Below, one piece after another: positions 6,659 to 10,518 of a stretch of DNA of 10,518 nucleotides. The notes beneath the pieces are model-generated. The model was not told the origin of the DNA. It did not search any database and saw only the letters and a program-made list of their open reading frames with translations. The translations under genes and the position numbers were made by a program. Source of the DNA: Methanobacteriota archaeon (lineage in GTDB: Archaea; Thermoplasmatota; Poseidoniia; MGIII; CG-Epi1); NCBI GenBank assembly GCA_002731905.1, contig PCBV01000040.1:803-11320 (forward strand), in the 5' to 3' direction. Each line of letters begins with the position of its first letter. The first letter of the stretch is position 1.

Positions 6659-7921
6659 TCAGAGAGCGTCCGGCGCGATTTCGCTCTCCACACCAGTCGC
6701 CAAGTCACGTACCTTCACGAACCCGCGCTCCCATTCTTCAGGCGCAAGCAGCAACAGCCGCTCCGCGCCGCAGCGGTTGGCGTGCTTCAGCACCCACTTG
6801 AGCCGTTTCTCCTCGAGCACTAAATCGACGCTCTGGCCTTGTGCACGCTGCCGGCTAGCGACCTCCATCGCCGCCGGTCGCAACTCGGGTTTCAGTGCGA
6901 AGACCACGTCCTGCACGCTGCCATCCAGCTCCGGAATCTGGCCGCAATCCTTGAGCAGTTCTAAGATGACCATGTCACCGAAGCCAAAACCAGTCGCCGG
7001 TAGGTCCTTCCCACCAAAAGACGAGAGAAGCCTATCGTAGCGGCCACCGCCACAGATAGCACGCAGCTGGCCGCTGCGAGCATGGGCTTCAAAGACCGGG
7101 CCAGTGTAATATGCCAGTCCGCGCACAATCGAGCCATCGAACTCGAGCCATTCGGAGATGCCGTAACCTTCGGCTAGCGTCCGGAGCGCACGCAACTCCG
7201 CAACGGCGACACTGTCATCACCCAAGGCCTCTGCAAGGGCGTCTAAATCGTGCAACCCGAGCGCATGCTGGATCGTTACAACCGCTTCGGTGCCTAGCCC
7301 TAGCTCCTCAAATTGCGCTGTAGCCTCTGCGAGCGGAAGCTTACCAAGCTTGTCAATTACAATACAGACTGCGGCGAACTGCTCGCCTGAGATACCGACT
7401 GAATCGAGCACTTCCTGTAGCACCTTGCGGCTGCTGAAACGCAATCCCACCTCAGTAGGCGTCAGTCCGACACGACCGAAGAATGTGCAGAGTACTGCTA
7501 GCAGCTCGACGTCGGCCTCAACACCCTCGCTGCCCCAGATATCAACGTTCCACTGGTAGTGCTCGCGTCCACGCCCACGCTGCATCCGTTCGTAGCGCCA
7601 GCACTGCGGAATCGAAAACCACTTGATAGGCAGCGGCAGCGCCCCAGCGCGCGACAGCACCATCCGTGCCAGCGAAGGTGTCATCTCAGGGCGCAGCGCA
7701 ACGCGACGACCGCTCTTGTCCTCAAAGGTGTAGAGTTGGTTGGTAATTTCCTCGCCCGCCTTGCGTGTATACAGGGTTTCGTGCTCCAGCATCGGCGCAT
7801 CATATTCCTCGAAGCCGTGCAGTTGCGCCGCGGCGCGGAAATGCGAAAAAAGCCAGCCACGCAGTCGCATCTCGTCTGGGTAGAAATCACGGGTCCCGCG
7901 TACGGACTGAAGGTCGCTCAC
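6659..7921 (-). CDS. hisS: Histidyl-tRNA synthetase
   Basis: Class II aminoacyl-tRNA synthetase that charges tRNA-His with histidine. The 420-residue protein is full length. It starts with the family N-terminus [14 protein letters not shown] (8-21), then [13 protein letters not shown] around 75-87, motif 2 with [17 protein letters not shown] (107-123), the histidine-binding RGLAYYTG (267-274), and motif 3 GGGRYDRLL (291-299) followed by GFGFGDM. The C-terminal alpha/beta anticodon-binding domain follows from about 335. The histidine-binding motif reads RGLAYYTG, where RGLDYYTG is commoner. The start is GTG at 7921, with no Shine-Dalgarno sequence; CCTAAA (7950-7945) is a weak TATA-like candidate. 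It is divergent from the carboxylase gene across 75 nt, and its cognate tRNA gene lies on the far side of the ligase gene. Confidence 0.97.
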   Translation of the reverse strand: MSDLQSVRGTRDFYPDEMRLRGWLFSHFRAAAQLHGFEEYDAPMLEHETLYTRKAGEEITNQLYTFEDKSGRRVALRPEMTPSLARMVLSRAGALPLPIKWFSIPQCWRYERMQRGRGREHYQWNVDIWGSEGVEADVELLAVLCTFFGRVGLTPTEVGLRFSSRKVLQEVLDSVGISGEQFAAVCIVIDKLGKLPLAEATAQFEELGLGTEAVVTIQHALGLHDLDALAEALGDDSVAVAELRALRTLAEGYGISEWLEFDGSIVRGLAYYTGPVFEAHARSGQLRAICGGGRYDRLLSSFGGKDLPATGFGFGDMVILELLKDCGQIPELDGSVQDVVFALKPELRPAAMEVASRQRAQGQSVDLVLEEKRLKWVLKHANRCGAERLLLLAPEEWERGFVKVRDLATGVESEIAPDAL

Positions 7922-7970
7922 GCTGCCACGAACGAGGGAAGGGGTTTAGGGTTAACGGACGCAGCCATCG

Positions 7971-7976
7971 TTATAG
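7971..7976 (+). promoter_or_regulatory. TATA-like box for the carboxylase gene
   Basis: TTATAG lies 21-26 nt before the ATG at 7997, the leaderless-type offset seen repeatedly in this window. No Shine-Dalgarno sequence precedes the ATG. The 75-nt spacer to hisS must hold both divergent promoters. Confidence 0.5.
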
Positions 7977-7996
7977 CCGCCAGCCGCTGCCGGCTA

Positions 7997-9541
7997 ATGA
8001 CAACGCGTGAGCGTATCGAGGAGCTGGAACAGCGACTGGCACAGGCGCAGCGCTCCGATGCGAAACGTGTCGAAAAACAGCACGCGGCCGGTAAGTTAAC
8101 CGCGCGCGAGCGAATGGAGGCGCTACTAGACGACGGGAGTTTCGTCGAACTAGACGCGCTGGCGAAGCACCGTAGCGCTAACTTCGGAATGGAAAAACGG
8201 CGGTGGCCCGGCGACGGAGTGGTGACCGGACACGGTACCATCGAGGGACGGCCTATCTATCTCTTCGCGCAGGACTTCACAGTCTTCGGAGGGGCACTAG
8301 GTGAGGTACACGCCGAGAAGATTTGTAAGGTAATGGATCTTGCCGCGCGGATGGGGGCGCCAGTTATCGGGCTCAATGACTCGGGTGGTGCGCGTATCCA
8401 GGAGGGCGTCATCTCGCTGGGCGGCTACGCCGAGATTTTCTGGCGCAACGTCCAGTCGTCGGGCGTCATCCCGCAAATCTCACTCATCCTAGGACCATGT
8501 GCCGGCGGCGCAGTCTATAGCCCAGCGATAACAGATTTCATCATCATGACTGAAGGGACATCGCACATGTTCATCACCGGCCCTGACGTCATCAAAACGG
8601 TAACACACGAGGAAATCGGTTTTGAGGAACTAGGTGGCGCGCAGACCCACAGCTCGCTCTCTGGCGTGGCTCACCTGACCACAGCCAATGAGCAAGAAGC
8701 GTTCGTAGAACTGCGACGACTGCTCGCGTTCCTGCCGCAGAACAACCTCGAACAGCCACCGCGACTCGTGCCCCCGTCTGGCGACGAGGCGCGACCGAAA
8801 TTAGATGACTTGATGCCAGACAATCCCAATACTCCATACGACATCCGCGACATCATCACCACTGTGGCGGATGATGGAGATTTACTCGAGCTACAACCGG
8901 ACTGGGCTCAAAACCTGGTCATTGGCTTCGCGCGACTGGGGGGGTTTCCCGTTGGCGTGGTGGCGAACCAGCCACAGCATCTAGCAGGTTGCCTTGACAT
9001 TGATGCATCAACTAAGGGGGCGCGCTTCGTTCGCTTCTGCGACGCCTTCAACCTGCCACTGGTTACTTTCGTAGATGTTCCCGGCTTCCTGCCAGGGCGT
9101 GAGCAGGAGCACGGCGGTATCATTCGCCATGGCGCCAAGCTGCTCTACGCCTTCGCTGAGGCAACCGTCCCAAAGTTAACGGTGATAACGCGCAAGGCAT
9201 ACGGGGGTGCGTATGACGTGATGGCGTCCAAACACATCCGCGCCGACCTAAACTTGGCGTGGCCAACCGCCGAAATCGCGGTCATGGGTTCTGAGGGGGC
9301 AGTGAACATCATCTTCCGCAAGGAGTTGGCAGCAGCTTCTGATCCTGAGAAAACACGACGCGAGCTAAGCGAGGAGTATCGCCAGAAATTCGCGTCTCCC
9401 TGGGTTGCGGCTGAAATGGGTTACATCGACCGGGTCATTTTTCCGCATGATACACGCGCCGAACTGTTACGTGGGCTGGAACGCTTTAGCAGTAAGCGCG
9501 AGCCACGGCCGAAGCGAAAGCACGGTAACATTCCACTTTAA
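7997..9541 (+). CDS. pccB: Acyl-CoA carboxylase carboxyltransferase (propionyl-CoA carboxylase beta chain type)
   Basis: Transfers carboxyl from carboxybiotin to an acyl-CoA, most likely propionyl-CoA, giving methylmalonyl-CoA. The 514-residue protein is the expected size and has two crotonase-like halves. Landmarks are [20 protein letters not shown] (32-51), [11 protein letters not shown] (128-138), the first oxyanion hole in [16 protein letters not shown] (166-181) and the second in [11 protein letters not shown] (399-409). Asp407 appears to match the residue (D422 in Streptomyces PccB) associated with propionyl- over acetyl-CoA preference; this alignment is from memory. Substrate choice is further supported by the mutase in the same window. 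The frame is open far upstream opposite hisS, but ATG 7997 gives the family N-terminus and sits behind a TATA-like box. The alpha subunit and biotin carrier are not in the window. A peroxiredoxin gene follows 20 nt later. Confidence 0.94.
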   Translation: MTTRERIEELEQRLAQAQRSDAKRVEKQHAAGKLTARERMEALLDDGSFVELDALAKHRSANFGMEKRRWPGDGVVTGHGTIEGRPIYLFAQDFTVFGGALGEVHAEKICKVMDLAARMGAPVIGLNDSGGARIQEGVISLGGYAEIFWRNVQSSGVIPQISLILGPCAGGAVYSPAITDFIIMTEGTSHMFITGPDVIKTVTHEEIGFEELGGAQTHSSLSGVAHLTTANEQEAFVELRRLLAFLPQNNLEQPPRLVPPSGDEARPKLDDLMPDNPNTPYDIRDIITTVADDGDLLELQPDWAQNLVIGFARLGGFPVGVVANQPQHLAGCLDIDASTKGARFVRFCDAFNLPLVTFVDVPGFLPGREQEHGGIIRHGAKLLYAFAEATVPKLTVITRKAYGGAYDVMASKHIRADLNLAWPTAEIAVMGSEGAVNIIFRKELAAASDPEKTRRELSEEYRQKFASPWVAAEMGYIDRVIFPHDTRAELLRGLERFSSKREPRPKRKHGNIPL

Positions 9542-9543
9542 TA
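9537..9543 (+). promoter_or_regulatory. TATA-like box for the peroxiredoxin gene
   Basis: TTTAATA spans the carboxylase stop codon and lies 19-25 nt before the peroxiredoxin ATG at 9562, which has no Shine-Dalgarno sequence. This suggests the peroxiredoxin-PPOX pair has its own leaderless start even though it closely follows the carboxylase gene. Confidence 0.35.
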
Positions 9544-9561
9544 CCTGTCGACGTAAAAACT

Positions 9562-10038
9562 ATGAATAATATCCCACAGGCTGGCGACCACCCACCGCCT
9601 TTTGAGGCGGTTGACCAGGACGGTGCAGCCGTCTCGCTGGCTGACTTCGCAGACCGCTGGCTGGTACTATACTTCTATCCACGCGACGACACTCCCGGCT
9701 GCACGGTCGAGGCGCAGGAATTCACGACACTCGCCGCCGAATTCGCGGCGCGAGAGTGCGATATTATTGGCGTCTCGCCCGATTCGCCGCAGAAGCACTG
9801 CAACTTCATCTCGAAATACGGCTTGGCGGTGCGGCTGCTCGCCGACCCCGAGCACGGTGTCATGGCACCCTACGGGGCGTGGCGGCTGAAGAAGAACTAC
9901 GGCCGCGAATACATGGGCGTCGCACGCTCGACTTTCCTCATTGCCCCTGACAGTACAGTCGCTCGGGCGTGGCCCAACGTGCGCGCCAAGGGGCATGCGG
10001 CAAAGGTGCTGGCGGAGCTGGAGGCACAGCGTGAGTGA
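9562..10038 (+). CDS. bcp: Peroxiredoxin, PrxQ/BCP family
   Basis: Thiol peroxidase that reduces hydrogen peroxide and organic hydroperoxides in the cytosol. The 158-residue protein has the family N-terminus, FYPRDDTPGCT with peroxidatic Cys47 at its end, the GVSPDSPQKHCNF region, and late ARSTFLI with the conserved arginine. The usual PrxQ resolving cysteine five residues after the peroxidatic one is Gln52 here. Cys66 and Cys80 are the only other cysteines I see; Cys80 is in the helix where some PrxQ proteins (such as Xylella, 36 residues after the peroxidatic cysteine) keep their resolving cysteine, here 33 residues away. It may therefore form an atypical disulfide or act as a 1-Cys enzyme. 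The start codon of the next gene overlaps its 3' end by 8 nt, pointing to one transcript. Confidence 0.93.
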   Translation: MNNIPQAGDHPPPFEAVDQDGAAVSLADFADRWLVLYFYPRDDTPGCTVEAQEFTTLAAEFAARECDIIGVSPDSPQKHCNFISKYGLAVRLLADPEHGVMAPYGAWRLKKNYGREYMGVARSTFLIAPDSTVARAWPNVRAKGHAAKVLAELEAQRE

Positions 10039-10518
10039 GCTCGAGCGGACCAGTCGCAGCCAACCCATGCGGCATTCCGAGCGCGGCAGCTTCGACCGTG
10101 AGACGGTAAACGCAATCCTGGACGCGGCGCTGCTCTGCCATGTCGGGTACGCACTCGACGGCGCGCCGCTGGTGACACCGACGCTCTTCTGGCGCGACGG
10201 CGAGCGCGTCTTCTGGCACGGCTCCGCCGCTAGTCGAGCGCTGCAGACGCAAGCGGGGTGCAAGGTCTGCCTGACAGTGAGCCTGCTTGATGGCATCGTG
10301 CTGTCGCGCTCGGCTTTCAACCACTCGGTCAACTACCGCTCGGTGATGCTTTTCGGGACGGCCCGGAGTGTTAATGACTCCGGGGAAAAACTGCTGGTGC
10401 TTGAGAAGCTCATGGAGCGCATCGCACGCGGCCGCTGGGGCGAAGTGCGCCAGCCGACTGAGTCGGAACTGAAAGCGACCAGCGTGCTCTGGATGGATAT
10501 CCGGGAAGGTGCAGCCAA
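10031..10518 (+). CDS. PPOX-class FMN-binding split-barrel protein (pyridoxamine 5'-phosphate oxidase-like), partial
   Basis: The gene begins with GTG at 10031, overlapping the peroxiredoxin stop by 8 nt in another frame, and runs off the right edge with 162 codons visible. GGAGG at 10020-10024 lies 6 nt upstream and supports this start; an ATG at 10067 is the alternative. The sequence fits the nitroimidazole-resistance (NimA)-like branch of the FMN-binding split-barrel fold: a short N-terminal helix (DRETVNAILDAA, 22-33), the strand pair HVGYALDGAPLVTPTLFWRDGERVFWHG in 37-64, a helix with SRAL, a CKVCLTVS strand (77-84), and FNHSVNYRSVMLFGTAR (96-112). FMN or a similar cofactor is expected but no specific reaction can be assigned. 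Coupling to a peroxiredoxin hints at a redox or detoxification role (inference). Confidence 0.85.
   Translation, partial: MSELERTSRSQPMRHSERGSFDRETVNAILDAALLCHVGYALDGAPLVTPTLFWRDGERVFWHGSAASRALQTQAGCKVCLTVSLLDGIVLSRSAFNHSVNYRSVMLFGTARSVNDSGEKLLVLEKLMERIARGRWGEVRQPTESELKATSVLWMDIREGAA

Noticed and set aside
7559..7996. In-frame upstream extension of the carboxylase beta chain (146 codons)
   Set aside because: It lies wholly opposite the hisS coding sequence, has no carboxylase similarity, and the family N-terminus plus a TATA-like box support the ATG at 7997.
9667..10332. Long minus-strand frame opposite the peroxiredoxin and PPOX genes
   Set aside because: It spans two well-recognised plus-strand genes, and its translation has no recognisable domain.
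1..10518. CRISPR arrays, insertion sequences, integrases, toxin-antitoxin or defence systems
   Set aside because: I found no direct-repeat arrays, terminal inverted repeats, transposase motifs or defence-gene signatures; the window is mainly housekeeping and metabolic genes.

Overview
The window reads as a piece of an archaeal chromosome. Evidence for this is an archaeal RNA polymerase subunit K gene (rpoK) followed by enolase and an archaeal-type ribosomal protein S2 with 4-nt overlaps, an ATP-dependent DNA ligase of the archaeal/eukaryotic type, a tRNA-His gene, and TATA-like boxes close upstream of start codons that lack Shine-Dalgarno sequences. A phospholipid-type acyltransferase together with a two-subunit-type methylmalonyl-CoA mutase and a propionyl-CoA carboxylase beta chain suggests a heterotrophic euryarchaeon such as Marine Group II/III (Poseidoniia-like). 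That placement is inference from gene content, not from phylogeny.

Layout. Positions 1-93 (minus) hold the first 31 codons of a secreted protein with a clear signal peptide. A 190-nt divergent spacer follows. Positions 284-2273 (plus) hold the information-processing operon rpoK-eno-rpsB. A short spacer carries a possible 24-codon membrane microprotein. Positions 2407-4723 (plus) hold a PlsC/LPLAT-type acyltransferase overlapping the methylmalonyl-CoA mutase catalytic subunit. A tRNA-His(GUG) gene (plus) ends exactly where the convergent DNA ligase gene ends. Ligase and histidyl-tRNA synthetase lie in tandem on the minus strand (4843-7921), separated by an AT-rich spacer with a probable terminator. 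Divergent from hisS are the carboxylase beta chain (7997-9541), a PrxQ/BCP-type peroxiredoxin (9562-10038) and a flavin-binding PPOX-family protein that runs off the right edge.

How the genes fit together. The carboxylase beta chain and the mutase are consecutive steps of propionyl-CoA to succinyl-CoA conversion, although they flank the lig-hisS block and their partner subunits (biotin carboxylase/biotin carrier, B12-binding small subunit, epimerase) are outside the window. The peroxiredoxin and PPOX protein are overlapped and may form a redox pair. HisRS and its tRNA lie within 2 kb of each other.

I see no CRISPR array, insertion sequence, integrase, toxin-antitoxin pair or evident novel defence system. 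The most interesting signals are the bacterial/eukaryotic-style acyltransferase in an archaeal context, a sharp switch in arginine codon choice that ends inside the mutase gene, a consistent leaderless promoter layout, and the zero-gap convergence of tRNA-His with ligase.
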